A stretch of DNA of 64,000 bases, from contig NZ_JANBBF010000002.1 of assembly GCF_024648885.1 (NCBI RefSeq), positions 1 to 64,000 of the forward strand, in the 5' to 3' direction. Origin of the DNA: Prauserella salsuginis (lineage in GTDB: Bacteria; Actinomycetota; Actinomycetes; Mycobacteriales; Pseudonocardiaceae). Both the position numbers and the translations under genes were made by a program. Below are positions 1-13,590 of this stretch, piece after piece (the first letter of the stretch is position 1; each line of letters begins with the position of its first letter). The notes under the pieces are model-generated. The model was not told where the DNA came from, searched no databases, and was given only the letters and a program-made list of their open reading frames with translations.

Positions 1-812
1 GCCATCCCGCCATAGGTGTCAACAATGATCTTCCGACCCGTCAGACCCGCATCACCCATCGGACCACCAACCACGAACCGGCCCGTCGGATTGATCAGAA
101 TAGTCGGATTCTCAGCCTGCAGACCCAGATCCTCGATCTCCGGATCAATCACATACTTCTGCACATCCGCCGCAAGCTGCTTGTCCAGATCGACACCCTC
201 AGCATGCTGCGACGAAAGCACCACCGTGTCCAACCGGACCGGCTTGTCCTTGTCGTACTCGATCGTCACCTGCGTCTTACCATCCGCACGCAAATACGGC
301 ACCGTGCCGTTCTTCCGCACCTGCGACAACCGCAACGACAACCGATGCGCCAACGCAATCGGCAACGGCATCAACTCCGGCGTGTCCGAGCAGGCATACC
401 CGAACATCAACCCCTGATCACCAGCACCCTGCTTATCCAGATCATCCAGAGCGTTCTCCAGACGCGACTCATACGCCGTGTCCACACCCTGCGCAATATC
501 CGGCGACTGCGCACCAATCGACACACTCACCCCACACGAAGCGCCATCAAAGCCCTTCTCCGAGGAGTCATACCCGATATCCAACACAGCCTGACGAATC
601 AACGCCGTCGTATCGATGTTCGCCGCCGTGGTCACCTCACCAGCCACATGCACCTGACCAGTCGTCACCATCGACTCCACCGCAACCCGCGACCGCGGGT
701 CCTGCGCCAACATCGCATCCAAAATCGTGTCGCTGATCGCGTCACAAATCTTGTCAGGATGACCCTCGGTCACCGACTCACTCGTGAACAACCTGCCCTG
801 CACGGCGGCCAC
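1..812 (-). CDS. metK: S-adenosylmethionine synthetase, 3' end cut by window edge
   Basis: Makes AdoMet from methionine and ATP in the cytosol. About 270 residues are visible; the C-terminal third lies outside the window. The N-terminal substrate block [19 protein letters not shown], the [18 protein letters not shown] region and the [12 protein letters not shown] loop are present. I chose GTG 812 because AGAGGTGAG lies about 9 nt upstream; in-frame GTG 821 is possible. It is the last visible gene of the mihF-gmk-rpoZ-coaBC-metK run, 95 nt after coaBC. Codon use is unlike its neighbours: TTG is the main Leu codon and GAT, GGT, CAT, TAT, ATT and TGT are common. Identity is secure; the start is less so. 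Confidence 0.95.
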   Translation of the reverse strand, partial: MAAVQGRLFTSESVTEGHPDKICDAISDTILDAMLAQDPRSRVAVESMVTTGQVHVAGEVTTAANIDTTALIRQAVLDIGYDSSEKGFDGASCGVSVSIGAQSPDIAQGVDTAYESRLENALDDLDKQGAGDQGLMFGYACSDTPELMPLPIALAHRLSLRLSQVRKNGTVPYLRADGKTQVTIEYDKDKPVRLDTVVLSSQHAEGVDLDKQLAADVQKYVIDPEIEDLGLQAENPTILINPTGRFVVGGPMGDAGLTGRKIIVDTYGGM

Positions 813-907
813 CGACTGCACCTCACCTCTCGACGACGGGAACAGCCTCACCCTATCGGCGGCATCCGCGCGTTTCCCGGTATCTGGGAAGTCGCAGGCG
901 GCGCCGG

Positions 908-2134
908 TCACCTGCCGGGGTCGTCACCCAGCAGTCGCACCGCCGCGTCCCACACGGTGGCGGCGAGCTCGGATTTGGCGCCGAGCGGAATGCGGTCCTC
1001 GGCGCCGTCCGAGGCGAGCAGCCAGCCGGTGTTGTCGTCGGCGTCGAACGCACCGCCGTCACCGACTGCGTTGACGACGAGCAGGTCGCAGCCCTTGCGG
1101 GCGAGCTTGGCACGGGCGTGGTCGAGCACGCTGCCCGCGGCGTCGCCGGTCTCCGCGGCGAACCCGACGACGATCTGCCCCGGCCTGCGCCGTGCCACGA
1201 GCCCGGCGAGCACATCCCGGTTGCGGTCCAGCTCGATGACCGGATCGGGGTTCTCGTCGCTCTTCTTGATCTTGTGCCCGGCGGTGCCCGCTGGGCGGAA
1301 GTCGGCCACGGCTGCGGCCATCACGACGACGTCGGCATCGGCGGCGGCCGCGTCGACGGCCTCCCCCAGTTCCGCGGCCGTCGAGACGTCGACCAGGTCC
1401 GCGCCCGCCGGTTCCGGGAGCGCGTCGGTGTGGGCCGACACGAGCGTCACCCTGGCACCCCGCTGGGCCGCGACCCGGGCGAGCGCGTAACCCTGCTTGC
1501 CCGAGGACCGGTTGCCGAGATGACGCACCGGGTCGAGGGGTTCCCGCGTGCCGCCCGCGGAGACGACCACGTGACGCCCCTCCAGGTCGCGCGGCAACGC
1601 ATCGCCGCGGGCGAGCAGCAGCCGCGCGACGTCGACGATCTCGCGCGGATCGGCGAGGCGGCCCTTGCCGCTGTCCGCGCCGGTGAGCCTGCCCGCGGCC
1701 GGCTCGGCGACGACCGCACCGTGGGAACGGAGCGTGGCGACGTTGTCGCGGGTCGCCGGGTGCTCCCACATCTCGGTGTGCATCGCGGGGAAGAACACCA
1801 CCGGACACCGCGCCGTGAGCAGCGTGCCGGTCAACAGGTCGTCGGCGAGGCCGTGGGCTGCACGTGCGAGCAGGTCGGCGGTGGCGGGCACCACCATGAC
1901 CAGATCCGCCTCCTGGCCGATGCGCACGTGCTGCACCTCGGGCACGGCAGTGAACACACCGGTGTGCACCGGATGCCCAGACAGCGCTTCGAACGTCGCC
2001 GCACCGACGAAGTTGAGGGCCGCCTCCGTGGGCACGACACGGACGTCGTGGCCGGATTCGGTGAGCCCGCGCAGCACCTCGCACGCCTTGTAGGCCGCGA
2101 TGCCACCGCCGACCCCGAGAACGATCCGCTTCAT
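908..2134 (-). CDS. coaBC: Bifunctional phosphopantothenoylcysteine synthetase/decarboxylase
   Basis: Two consecutive steps of coenzyme A synthesis: CTP-dependent joining of cysteine to phosphopantothenate (CoaB) and FMN-dependent decarboxylation (CoaC). The N-terminal flavoprotein half starts [19 protein letters not shown] and carries PAMHTEMW, the actinobacterial form of the PxMNxxMW motif with His for Asn. The C-terminal CoaB half begins near residue 185 with [16 protein letters not shown] and SSGKQGYA, and has ADFRPAG followed by KIKK. At 408 residues it is the normal fused length. It lies between rpoZ and metK, the usual actinobacterial order. Confidence 0.96.
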   Translation of the reverse strand: MKRIVLGVGGGIAAYKACEVLRGLTESGHDVRVVPTEAALNFVGAATFEALSGHPVHTGVFTAVPEVQHVRIGQEADLVMVVPATADLLARAAHGLADDLLTGTLLTARCPVVFFPAMHTEMWEHPATRDNVATLRSHGAVVAEPAAGRLTGADSGKGRLADPREIVDVARLLLARGDALPRDLEGRHVVVSAGGTREPLDPVRHLGNRSSGKQGYALARVAAQRGARVTLVSAHTDALPEPAGADLVDVSTAAELGEAVDAAAADADVVVMAAAVADFRPAGTAGHKIKKSDENPDPVIELDRNRDVLAGLVARRRPGQIVVGFAAETGDAAGSVLDHARAKLARKGCDLLVVNAVGDGGAFDADDNTGWLLASDGAEDRIPLGAKSELAATVWDAAVRLLGDDPGR

Positions 2135-2278
2135 GTCAGTAGGTCCTACGGCCCCGGTGGCCGCGCCGCAACGTGCGAGGCGTCACGCGAACCGGTCCGA
2201 GACGACGAAAACCGGCGACCGGCACCGTCTGGCGGTGGCCGGCATCGCCGGTTTTGTCACGTCGGATGAGCCGTCGAC

Positions 2279-2554
2279 TCACTCGCCTTCCGTGTGCTCC
2301 AGCAGACCCGCGTGGATCTCACGGAGAGCGATCGACAGCGGCTTCTCCCGCGGTCCCGGCTCGACGAGCGGACCGACGTACTCGAGCAGGCCCTCGCCGA
2401 GCTGCGCGTAGTAGTCGTTGATCTGACGGGCGCGCTTGGCCGAGTAGACCACGAGCGCGTACTTGGAGCTGACCTTGTCGAGCAGGTCGTCGATGGGCGG
2501 ATTCGTGATGCCCTCGAGCTGCTCGCTCTGCGGGCCCAACGTGAACGCGGTCAC
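2279..2554 (-). CDS. rpoZ: RNA polymerase omega subunit
   Basis: Small RNA polymerase subunit that clamps the beta' subunit and helps assembly. At 91 residues with [21 protein letters not shown] and KRARQIN it matches the actinobacterial omega family across its length. The start is GTG 2554. It lies 86 nt after gmk and 144 nt before coaBC in the same direction, consistent with one transcript. Confidence 0.95.
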   Translation of the reverse strand: MTAFTLGPQSEQLEGITNPPIDDLLDKVSSKYALVVYSAKRARQINDYYAQLGEGLLEYVGPLVEPGPREKPLSIALREIHAGLLEHTEGE

Positions 2555-2641
2555 TACTGCTCCGAATCTGCGGAAGGGTCGGTGTCGGAAGTTCTCTGTC
2601 GGCCGGTGCCGGATCGGTCGGTGCCCGGAGCCGTCCCGGAG

Positions 2642-3295
2642 TCAGTCCGGAGCCCCGGCCGGGCCGCTGACCAAGTCTAACAACTCCTGCGCGGCGGTCT
2701 TCACATCGGCATTGACGACCTGGGCATCGAACTCGCTGGCGGCCGCGAGTTCGCGTTCGGCCTCGCCGAGCCGCGCCTGCACGGCCTCCATCGCCTCGGT
2801 GCCCCTGCCGGTGAGCCGGTCGACCAGTTCGCCCCACGACGGCGGCAGCAGCATCACCAGCTGTGCGTCGGGCATGGCCTGCCGCACCTGGCGTGCGCCC
2901 TGGAGTTCGATCTCCAGCACCGCGGGCCTGCCCTCGTCGAGGGCCTGTTCGACGGGACCACGGGGGGTGCCGTAGCAGTTACCGGCGAACTCCGCGTACT
3001 CGAGGAACTGGCCGTCGGCGACCATGGCGTCGAACGTCTCACGATCGACGAAGTGGTAGTGCGCCCCGTCGACCTCGCCCTCGCGCGGCGCGCGCGTGGT
3101 CATCGAGATGCTGAAGTAGATGTCCGGATCGAGGGCGCGCAGCTCGCCGACGACGCTCGATTTGCCGACCCCGGACGGGCCCGATACGACGGTGAGCCGG
3201 CGCCGGGCGGTCGTGCCCGACACCGGCTCACCGGATGCCCTCCGGCCGCCGCGCACGCCGGCCTGGTTCGAGCCGCGCTGTCGCTGCTCGCTCAC
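2642..3295 (-). CDS. gmk: Guanylate kinase
   Basis: Phosphorylates GMP to GDP with ATP. The P-loop GPSGVGKS is at residues 39-46, followed by the GMP-binding stretch SISMTTRAPREGEVDGAHYHF and later GNCYGT. The GTG start at 3295 overlaps the mihF stop by 4 nt (GTGA), which supports the long N-terminus of about 30 polar residues ahead of the kinase core. A later in-frame GTG near residue 25 is the alternative. Pairing with mihF and rpoZ is the standard actinobacterial arrangement. Confidence 0.95.
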   Translation of the reverse strand: MSEQRQRGSNQAGVRGGRRASGEPVSGTTARRRLTVVSGPSGVGKSSVVGELRALDPDIYFSISMTTRAPREGEVDGAHYHFVDRETFDAMVADGQFLEYAEFAGNCYGTPRGPVEQALDEGRPAVLEIELQGARQVRQAMPDAQLVMLLPPSWGELVDRLTGRGTEAMEAVQARLGEAERELAAASEFDAQVVNADVKTAAQELLDLVSGPAGAPD

Positions 3296-3609
3296 TCGCC
3301 GCTGAACTCGGTGAGCAGCGCCTTGCGCTGCCGTTCACCGAGGCCGCGCAGACGACGGCTGGCCGCGATCTCGAGGCGCTCCATCGTCTGCTGTGCACGT
3401 ACCTTGCCCACGCCCGGCAGGGCCTCCAGCAGCGCGGAGACCTTCATCTTGCCGAGCACCTCGTCCTCGTCGGCCTGCTTCAGCACATCCTCGAGGGTCG
3501 TACCGCCGCGCTTGAGCCGCTCCTTGAGCTCCGCGCGGGCGCGACGGGCGGCGGCGGCCTTCTCCAGCGCCGCAGCACGCTGTTCCTCGGTGAGCTGGGG
3601 AAGTGCCAC
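3292..3609 (-). CDS. mihF: Integration host factor, actinobacterial type
   Basis: Small basic nucleoid-associated protein that bends DNA. It has no sequence similarity to proteobacterial IHF alpha/beta. At 105 residues it starts MALPQLTEEQRAAALEKA, has a basic helical N-terminus, and carries a helix-two-turns-helix core including LLEALPGVGKVRAQQTMERL. The GTG start at 3609 has a strong CGGAGGAAAAC ribosome binding site. It overlaps gmk by 4 nt and probably heads the mihF-gmk-rpoZ-coaBC-metK transcript from its own promoter in the 350-nt gap behind pyrF. Confidence 0.93.
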   Translation of the reverse strand: MALPQLTEEQRAAALEKAAAARRARAELKERLKRGGTTLEDVLKQADEDEVLGKMKVSALLEALPGVGKVRAQQTMERLEIAASRRLRGLGERQRKALLTEFSGE

Positions 3610-3959
3610 GTTTTCCTCCGGTATTACTCAAAATTCTGGGTGGGTGTGGCGACCGTACCCACCCCTGACCTGGACTCACAATGCGGGGGTGAGCGCCGAA
3701 CCCGGCCTGTGCGTGCCCGAAAATGCCCGCACACGCGGCCGATCCGCGCCCGGGTGCCGCGACTGGAGGCCGCGGCACGCCAACCCGGGAAGACCCTACC
3801 CACAGCTGTCGGCGGAGGGCGGCACAAGGCCGGAATTCCCCACCACCGAACGCCGGTGACAGTGGCACCGCGTACCCCCGCTGCGCCACTTGCACCGACA
3901 GCCTAGTGCAAGATCAACATCGGCGCGGACCAGGGCTTACATTCGCTTACGCGAACCGG
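3610..3959. other. 350-nt gap between pyrF and mihF
   Basis: No convincing gene. The mihF-proximal side is locally AT-rich (around 3620-3640), as expected for a promoter of the mihF operon. Near the pyrF end a short inverted repeat, CTTGCAC...GTGCAAG at 3889-3912 (7-bp arms, 10-nt loop), lies about 50 nt past the pyrF stop and may be a weak terminator. The rest shows nothing. Confidence 0.45.
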
Positions 3960-4810
3960 TCACCCTGCCGCGGAACGACCTCCGGCCGGTCCGCCGTCCG
4001 CCAGTTCGGCCTGCACCCGGCGCAGCTCGTCACGTATCGCCGCGACCTCCGGCCCACACCGCAGCAGCGCCCGCGACGAGGCCGGCAGCACGGCGGGCAA
4101 CGCGGGCCCGAACACGCCCGCGAGATCGGCCGCCGTCGCGCCCTGCGCGCCGAAACCGGGCGCCAGCACCGGCCCGTTCAGCCCGGCGAGGCGAAGCTCA
4201 CCAGGGACGTTCGTCGCACCCACGACGACGCCGACGTCGCCCTGGGGTTCGGCGCCCGCGTTCCGGGCCGCTGCGTCATCCACAATGGACTGGGCCACGG
4301 TCCGGCCGCCCTCGTCCGCCCGCTGCAGTGCCTCGCCATCGGGGTTGGACGTGCGAGCGAGCACGAACACGCCCCTACCCGAGGCGGCCGCGGCCTCGAA
4401 CGCCGGTTCGAGGGCCCCGAATCCCAGGTACGGCGACACCGTGACGGCGTCGGCGGCCAGCGGCGACCCGTCGGACAGGTACGCGGCGGCGTAGGCCGCC
4501 ATCGTCGACCCGATGTCGCCCCGCTTGACGTCGAGCAACACGAGTGCGCCCGCATCACGGCAGGCCGCGACGACACGCTCCAGCACGGCCACCCCGGCCG
4601 AGCCGTGGGCCTCGAAGAACGCCGACTGGGGCTTGACGACCGCCACCTCGCCCGCGAGCGCCTCGGTCGCCGTCAGCGCGAACCGCTCGAGCCCACGCAC
4701 GTCCACCGGCAGGCCCCACTCGGCCAGCAGCCCCGGATGCGGGTCGATACCGGCGCACAGCGGCCCGCGCGCGGCGACCGCGCGGGCCAGCCGGGCCCCG
4801 AATCGCTCGG

Positions 4811-4814
<4 letters not shown>
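3960..4814 (-). CDS. pyrF: Orotidine-5'-phosphate decarboxylase
   Basis: Last step of UMP synthesis: decarboxylates OMP. The protein has 284 residues, the length of the type-2 subfamily seen in actinobacteria. [21 protein letters not shown] and the catalytic [16 protein letters not shown] segment are present, as is the phosphate-binding [12 protein letters not shown]. The GTG start at 4814 overlaps the carB stop by 4 nt (GTGA), so translation is probably coupled. It is the last pyr gene of the operon. Confidence 0.95.
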
Positions 4815-8142
<3,328 letters not shown>

Positions 8143-8143
<1 letters not shown>

Positions 8144-9294
8144 TACCGGTGCGCCTCCTGTGCCGTGTTCGTACGGCGGCTGTGCATGAGCGAGACGAAG
8201 TCGTCGAACAGCGGGTTCGCGTCGTGCGGGCCCGCGGCGGCCTCGGGGTGGTACTGCACCGAGAACGCCGGGACGTCCACGCACCGCAGGCCCTCGACCG
8301 TGTCGTCGTTGGCGCAGTGGTGGCTCACCTCCGCGGTGCCGAACGGCGAGTCGAACCGCTGCCCCGGCTCACCCTCGAGGGCGAACCCGTGGTTCTGCGC
8401 GGTGATCGCGACGCGGCCGGTCGCCGCGTCGATCACCGGGATGTTGATGCCGCGGTGGCCGTAGCGCATCTTGTACGTGCCCAGTCCCAGCGCGCGGCCC
8501 AGGATCTGGTTGCCGAAGCAGATGCCGAACAGCGGGATCTCCCGCTGCAGCGTCGCCTTCGTCAGCTCGATCGCGTGGCGCTGCGTCTCCGGGTCCCCCG
8601 GCCCGTTGGACAGGAACACACCGTCCGCACCCACGGCGAGCAGGTCCTCCACAGTGGAGGTCGCGGGCAGCACGTGCACCTCGATCCCCCGGCGTGCCAG
8701 CTGCCGCGGCGTGTTCGCCTTGATCCCGAGGTCCAGCGCCGCGACGCGGAAGCGGGTCTCGCCGACCGCAGGCACGACGTACGGCTGCGCCGTCGTCACC
8801 TCGCCCGCCAGGTCGGCACCCGCCATGGCGGGGCTCGCGGCGACGGCCGCGACCATCTCGTCGTCGGCCACCAGTCCGTCACCGGAGAACACCCCGGCGC
8901 GCATCGCACCGTGCTCGCGGATGTGCCGGGTGAGGGTGCGGGTGTCCACATCGGAGATCCCGACGATCTCCTGCGCCGCCAGCTCCTCGTCCAGCCCGCG
9001 CTTCGACCGCCAGCTCGACGGCGTACGCGCCGGGTCGCGCACCACGTAGCCCGCCACCCAGATGCGCGCGGACTCGTCGTCCTCGTCGTTCCACCCGGTG
9101 TTGCCGATCTGCGGCGCCGTCTGCACGACGATCTGCCTGCGGTACGACGGGTCGGTCAACGTCTCCTGGTACCCGGTCATGCCCGTGCAGAAGACCACCT
9201 CGCCGAGGGTCCGGCCCTGCGCCCCGTAGGCGCTGCCCCGGAAGATCCGGCCGTCCTCGAGCACGAGTGCCGCCGGAGTGCGTGTCGCGCTCAT
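8143..9294 (-). CDS. carA: Carbamoyl-phosphate synthase, small (glutaminase) subunit
   Basis: Hydrolyses glutamine to supply ammonia to CarB. The 383-residue protein has the N-terminal CarA domain ([34 protein letters not shown]) and a C-terminal class I amidotransferase with nucleophile Cys in [15 protein letters not shown] and the His of [10 protein letters not shown]. The ATG at 9294 overlaps the upstream gene by 4 nt (ATGA) and fits the family N-terminus; an in-frame extension to about 9378 would lie inside that gene and is rejected. Confidence 0.97.
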
Positions 9295-9863
9295 GCCTGT
9301 GCACCTCCCACGATGCGCTCCTCGTCGCTCTCGGTCGCGGCCTCGTCCGCCGAGGCGCGTTCGACCTGTTTGATCCACTCTGGATAGACGCCGCGATCGT
9401 CGGCACGGAATCCCGTGTCGAGCTCGACGGCGCCGTCGGACTCACCCGCCTCACCGGACTCGCCCGCACGCCAGGTCACGATCAGCAGGCTGTCGGTACC
9501 CATGACCTTGCCCGCCATGCCCTTGCCCGTGGCGATGCCGGTGACGGCCTCGCGGGGAATCCAGAAGCCCGGCATGCCCTCACGATCGACGTCGATGCCG
9601 TCGTCGTGAAGGCGGAGCGTCGCCGGTCCGCGCAGCCCAGCGCCGCGGGTGACGATGCGCTCCTGCCAGTGACCCGCATACGTCGTCGCCACGTACAGAC
9701 CCGGCGCCTCCAGCAGCGCCGTCCCCGGCTCCGCCGGGCGCGTGGGGAACGGAGGGATGCGCACGCTCTGCGCCCGCGCCTGTCGTCGCCAGCCCTTCCA
9801 CATGCCATACACGCACAACAGCAGCAGCGCGACGAACAACAGCGTCAGCAACAGCCTGTCCAT
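9291..9863 (-). CDS. Membrane-anchored PH-like domain protein of the pyr operon
   Basis: A 190-residue protein with one N-terminal membrane segment (about residues 3-21, LLLTLLFVALLLLCVYGMW) and a cytoplasmic beta-rich domain with GPATLRLHDDGIDV and GFWIPREAVTGIATGKGMAG, typical of the bacterial PH-like fold. The C-terminal tail is acidic. The gene shares one base with the pyrC stop and overlaps carA by 4 nt, so it is made with the pathway enzymes. A homologue sits at the same place in Mycobacterium and Streptomyces pyr operons as I recall. Its function is unknown; it could anchor or tune the CarAB/PyrC assembly (inference). Confidence 0.8.
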   Translation of the reverse strand: MDRLLLTLLFVALLLLCVYGMWKGWRRQARAQSVRIPPFPTRPAEPGTALLEAPGLYVATTYAGHWQERIVTRGAGLRGPATLRLHDDGIDVDREGMPGFWIPREAVTGIATGKGMAGKVMGTDSLLIVTWRAGESGEAGESDGAVELDTGFRADDRGVYPEWIKQVERASADEAATESDEERIVGGAQA

Positions 9864-11161
9864 CAGTCAATCTTCCCTTCACGAGCCGTGAGCCGCCCAC
9901 GCAGCAGCGTGGCCGTCACCACGGCGGGCAGTCGCATCCCTTCGTACGGCGTGTTGCCCGCGACACTCGCCAGCTCCGCACCCCGCACGGTCCATTCGGC
10001 GTCCGGATCGACGAGCGCCAGGTTCGCCGGCTCCCCCACGGCCAGGGGCCTGCCCTGGTCCGGCAGTCCCGCGATCTCCGCAGGCCGTTCGCTCATCACC
10101 CGGGCCACTCCGCGCCAGTCGAGCAGGCCGCTGCGCTCCATCGTGTGAGCGACGATCGACAGCGCCGTCTGCAGTCCCAGCATCCCGGGCCGCGCGGCGT
10201 CCCACTCGCAGCTCTTGTCCTGCTCGGCATGCGGCGCGTGGTCCGTGGCGACACAGTCCAGGACGCCGTCCGCCAGTGCCTGCCGCAGCCGCTCGGTGTC
10301 CCGCTCCGCCCGCAGCGGCGGGTTCACCTTGTTCACCGGGTCGTAGGTCTCCAGGCGCTCGTCGGTGAGCAGCAGATGATGCGGCGTCACCTCGGCCGAG
10401 ACGTCCACGCCGAGCCCCTTCGCCCAGCTCAGTACGTCCACAGTACCCGTGGTCGACACGTGGCAGACGTGCAGCCGTGCGCCGGCGTGACGCGCCAGCA
10501 CGCAGTCCCGGGCCACGATCGATTCCTCGGCCGACGCGGGCCAGCCCGCGTACCCGAGGCGCGAGGCCCGCTCCCCCTCGTGTGCCTGCGCCCCGTCGGT
10601 CAGGCGCGGCTCCTCCGCGTGCTGCGCGATCACGACGCCGAGCGCCGTCGAGTACTCCAGCGCACGCCGCATCAGCAGCGGGTCGAACACGCACCGGCCG
10701 TCGTCGGAGAACATCCGCACCCCGGCCTCATCGGTCGCCATCGTGCCCATCTCCGCGAGCCGCTCCCCTGCCAGCCCGACGGTGACCGCGCCGACCGGGT
10801 GCACGTCGACCAGGCCGACCTCCCGGCCGCGGCGCAGCACATGACCCGTGACGAGCGCATTGTCGGCCACCGGATCGGTGTTGGCCATCGCGAACACCGA
10901 CGTGTACCCGCCCAGCGCCGCAGCACGGGACCCGGTCTCGATCGTCTCCGTGTCCTCCCGGCCGGGCTCACGCAGATGCGTGTGCAGATCGACCAGCCCC
11001 GGGAGCAGCACCTGTCCCGCCGCGTCGAGCACCTCGGCCGACTCCGGCGCCCGCACCGCTCCCCGCTCCCCGATCTCGGCGATGACCCCGTCGGCCACCA
11101 GCACGTCCACCGGATCGCCTTCGCCGTACGGCCGAGCACCCGTGATCAGAATGTCCGTCAT
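9863..11161 (-). CDS. pyrC: Dihydroorotase
   Basis: Cyclises carbamoyl aspartate to dihydroorotate. At 432 residues it is a type I amidohydrolase: the metal motif is [13 protein letters not shown] near residue 58, and [10 protein letters not shown] carries the later Asp and His ligands. The ATG at 11161 has AAGGAG about 8 nt upstream. It follows pyrB after 102 nt, and the gene for the PH-like protein starts on its stop codon. Confidence 0.96.
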   Translation of the reverse strand: MTDILITGARPYGEGDPVDVLVADGVIAEIGERGAVRAPESAEVLDAAGQVLLPGLVDLHTHLREPGREDTETIETGSRAAALGGYTSVFAMANTDPVADNALVTGHVLRRGREVGLVDVHPVGAVTVGLAGERLAEMGTMATDEAGVRMFSDDGRCVFDPLLMRRALEYSTALGVVIAQHAEEPRLTDGAQAHEGERASRLGYAGWPASAEESIVARDCVLARHAGARLHVCHVSTTGTVDVLSWAKGLGVDVSAEVTPHHLLLTDERLETYDPVNKVNPPLRAERDTERLRQALADGVLDCVATDHAPHAEQDKSCEWDAARPGMLGLQTALSIVAHTMERSGLLDWRGVARVMSERPAEIAGLPDQGRPLAVGEPANLALVDPDAEWTVRGAELASVAGNTPYEGMRLPAVVTATLLRGRLTAREGKID

Positions 11162-11263
11162 GATGCAGCTCCTTGCGGGACACCGTCCCCTGGTGCGGCG
11201 GAAAAGTGCGGCACAGCAGCGGTCCGACCCGGTCGACCACCGCGACCGGGAACGCGTCGATGC

Positions 11264-12199
11264 TTAGCCATGGTGGTCTCCGTCCCCTGCCAGCAGGTGG
11301 TACAGCACGGCCATGCGCACGTGGACGCCGTTGGCGACCTGATCGGTGATCGCCGCCCGCGGACTGTCGGCCACCGGCGAGGCGATCTCCATCCCCCGTA
11401 GCATCGGCCCCGGATGCAGCACGACGGCATGCTCCGGCAGCATCGCCAGCCGCTTCTCGCTGAGGCCGTACGCGATCGAGTACTCCCGCGCCGACGGAAA
11501 GAAGGCTCCCCGCATCCGTTCGGCCTGCACACGCAGCATCATCACCGCGTCGAGGCCGGGAAGCTGGGAGTCCACATCGAACGCGGTCGTCACGGGCCAC
11601 TGATCGACGCCGTGGGGCAGCAACGTGGGCGGTGCCACGAGCACGACCTCCGCCCCGAGCGTCGTCAGCAGGTGCACGTTCGAGCGGGCGACCCGGCTGT
11701 GGAGCACGTCGCCGACGATCCCGATGCGCCGTCCCTCGATGCCGCCGAGCCGCTCCCGCAGCGTCGCCGCGTCGAGCAGCGCCTGGGTGGGGTGTTCGTG
11801 CATGCCGTCGCCGGCGTTGACCACGGACGTGCGCGTGTCGGCGAGCCAGCCGGACAGCCGGTGCGGCGCGCCGGAGGCCGGGTGCCGCACGATCACGCAG
11901 TCCGCACCCGCCGCCGACAGTGTCAGCGCCGTGTCGCGCAGGGACTCACCCTTGCCGACCGACGATCCACCCGCCGACACGTTGATCACGTCCGCGCTCA
12001 TCCACTTGCCCGCGATCTCGAACGACACGCGGGTGCGCGTGGAGTTCTCGTAGAACATCGTGATGACCGTGCGCCCGCGCAGCGTCGGCAGTTTGCGGAC
12101 CTCGCGCCCGAGCAGGGTGCGCTTGAGCTCGTCGGCCGTGTCGAGTACCGCGGTGGCCTCGTCGCGGCCGAGCCCGTCGGTGGTGAGCAGGTGCCGCAT
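11264..12199 (-). CDS. pyrB: Aspartate carbamoyltransferase, catalytic chain
   Basis: Transfers the carbamoyl group to aspartate, the committed step. The 311-residue chain has the carbamoyl-phosphate motif [37 protein letters not shown] and the C-terminal [12 protein letters not shown]. It begins at the base after the pyrR stop. No pyrI-like regulatory gene is present, as in other actinobacteria. Confidence 0.97.
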   Translation of the reverse strand: MRHLLTTDGLGRDEATAVLDTADELKRTLLGREVRKLPTLRGRTVITMFYENSTRTRVSFEIAGKWMSADVINVSAGGSSVGKGESLRDTALTLSAAGADCVIVRHPASGAPHRLSGWLADTRTSVVNAGDGMHEHPTQALLDAATLRERLGGIEGRRIGIVGDVLHSRVARSNVHLLTTLGAEVVLVAPPTLLPHGVDQWPVTTAFDVDSQLPGLDAVMMLRVQAERMRGAFFPSAREYSIAYGLSEKRLAMLPEHAVVLHPGPMLRGMEIASPVADSPRAAITDQVANGVHVRMAVLYHLLAGDGDHHG

Positions 12200-12829
<630 letters not shown>

Positions 12830-12875
12830 TCTTTAAAGGACTGACGACCCCTACTTTCGGAGGTCCGGCACAGAC

Positions 12876-12891
12876 GGTAGCAGCTGTTACC
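12876..12891. repeat. 16-bp palindrome between divergent pyrR and bldD
   Basis: GGTA-G-CAGCTG-T-TACC is symmetric except at one base pair. It lies in the 259-nt divergent gap, about 80 nt before the pyrR start, close to where the pyrR transcript should begin. It does not fit the published BldD consensus. A transcription factor site is the simplest reading; the factor is unknown. Confidence 0.4.
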
Positions 12892-12949
12892 GGCTCCCCG
12901 AACGAGTGGTCCATCTGTGGCAAACAACTCACCGGGTGCGATGAGCTGC

Positions 12950-12978
12950 TTGACCTGGTGACGACAACGCGTAACCAT
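12950..12978 (+). promoter_or_regulatory. Candidate bldD promoter with a possible BldD box
   Basis: TTGACC at 12950 is a good -35 hexamer, but the -10 at 16-17 nt spacing (TAACCA/AACCAT) is weak. Overlapping it, 12961-12975 matches 6 of the 9 fixed positions of the BldD box nTnACnC(A/T)GnGTnAn. bldD is known to repress itself in Streptomyces, so a site here would make sense, but the match is only partial. Confidence 0.3.
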
Positions 12979-13055
12979 TACTCTGAGTATTCGACTCACG
13001 AGTTCCCTGTCGGTCAGCCGGGCCGATCCGGGGCAAGGAAACGGAGAACCACCAC

Positions 13056-13544
13056 ATGGGCGATTACGCCAAGGCGCTCGGGGCGAAGCTCCGCGGTATC
13101 CGCCAGCAACAGGGCCTGTCCCTGCATGGAGTCGAGCAGAAGTCCGGCGGCCGCTGGAAGGCGGTCGTGGTGGGCTCCTACGAACGGGGCGACCGTGCCG
13201 TGACCGTCCAGAAGCTGGCCGAACTGGCCGACTTCTACGGCGTGCCTGTGGTCGAGCTCCTGCCCGAGGGACGCGTGCCGTCCGGAGCCGAACCCGCGAC
13301 GAAGATCGTCATCAACCTCGAGCGGCTGCAGCAGCTGCCCGCGGAGAAGGTCGGCCCGCTCGCGCGGTACGCCGCGACGATCCAGAGCCAGCGCGGTGAC
13401 TACAACGGCAAGGTCCTGTCCATCCGGACGGAGGACCTCCGGTCGCTGGCGATCATCTACGACATGACGCCCGGCGAGCTGACCGAGCAGCTCATCGACT
13501 GGGGTGTGCTCCCGCCGGAGGCCCGTCCTTCCAAGGAGGACTGA
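13056..13544 (+). CDS. bldD: Developmental master regulator BldD
   Basis: DNA-binding repressor of sporulation and development genes, controlled by cyclic di-GMP. The 162-residue protein has an XRE-type helix-turn-helix at about residues 6-65 (LRGIRQQQGLSLHGVEQKS, VVGSYERGDRAVTV) and a C-terminal domain carrying R113-G-D115 and R124-T-E-D127, the RxD-x8-RxxD signature that binds a c-di-GMP tetramer. The ATG at 13056 has GGAG about 9 nt upstream. It is divergent from pyrR and ends 4 nt before a strong hairpin. Confidence 0.96.
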   Translation: MGDYAKALGAKLRGIRQQQGLSLHGVEQKSGGRWKAVVVGSYERGDRAVTVQKLAELADFYGVPVVELLPEGRVPSGAEPATKIVINLERLQQLPAEKVGPLARYAATIQSQRGDYNGKVLSIRTEDLRSLAIIYDMTPGELTEQLIDWGVLPPEARPSKED

Positions 13545-13547
13545 CCG

Positions 13548-13590
13548 GGGAAAACCGCCTGCGGCCGGGGTCGGCCCAGGCGGTTTTCCC
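13548..13590. terminator. Strong hairpin terminator after bldD
   Basis: A perfect 14-bp stem, GGGAAAACCGCCTG with its complement, encloses a 15-nt loop that can itself fold (GGCC...GGCC). The AAAA/TTTT within the stem gives a short U run on either strand, so it may stop transcription from bldD and from the opposite side. Confidence 0.85.

Noticed and set aside
8144-8284. Longer carB form starting inside carA
   Set aside because: The extension is the carA 3' end read in another frame. The ATG at 8143 gives the conserved CarB N-terminus.
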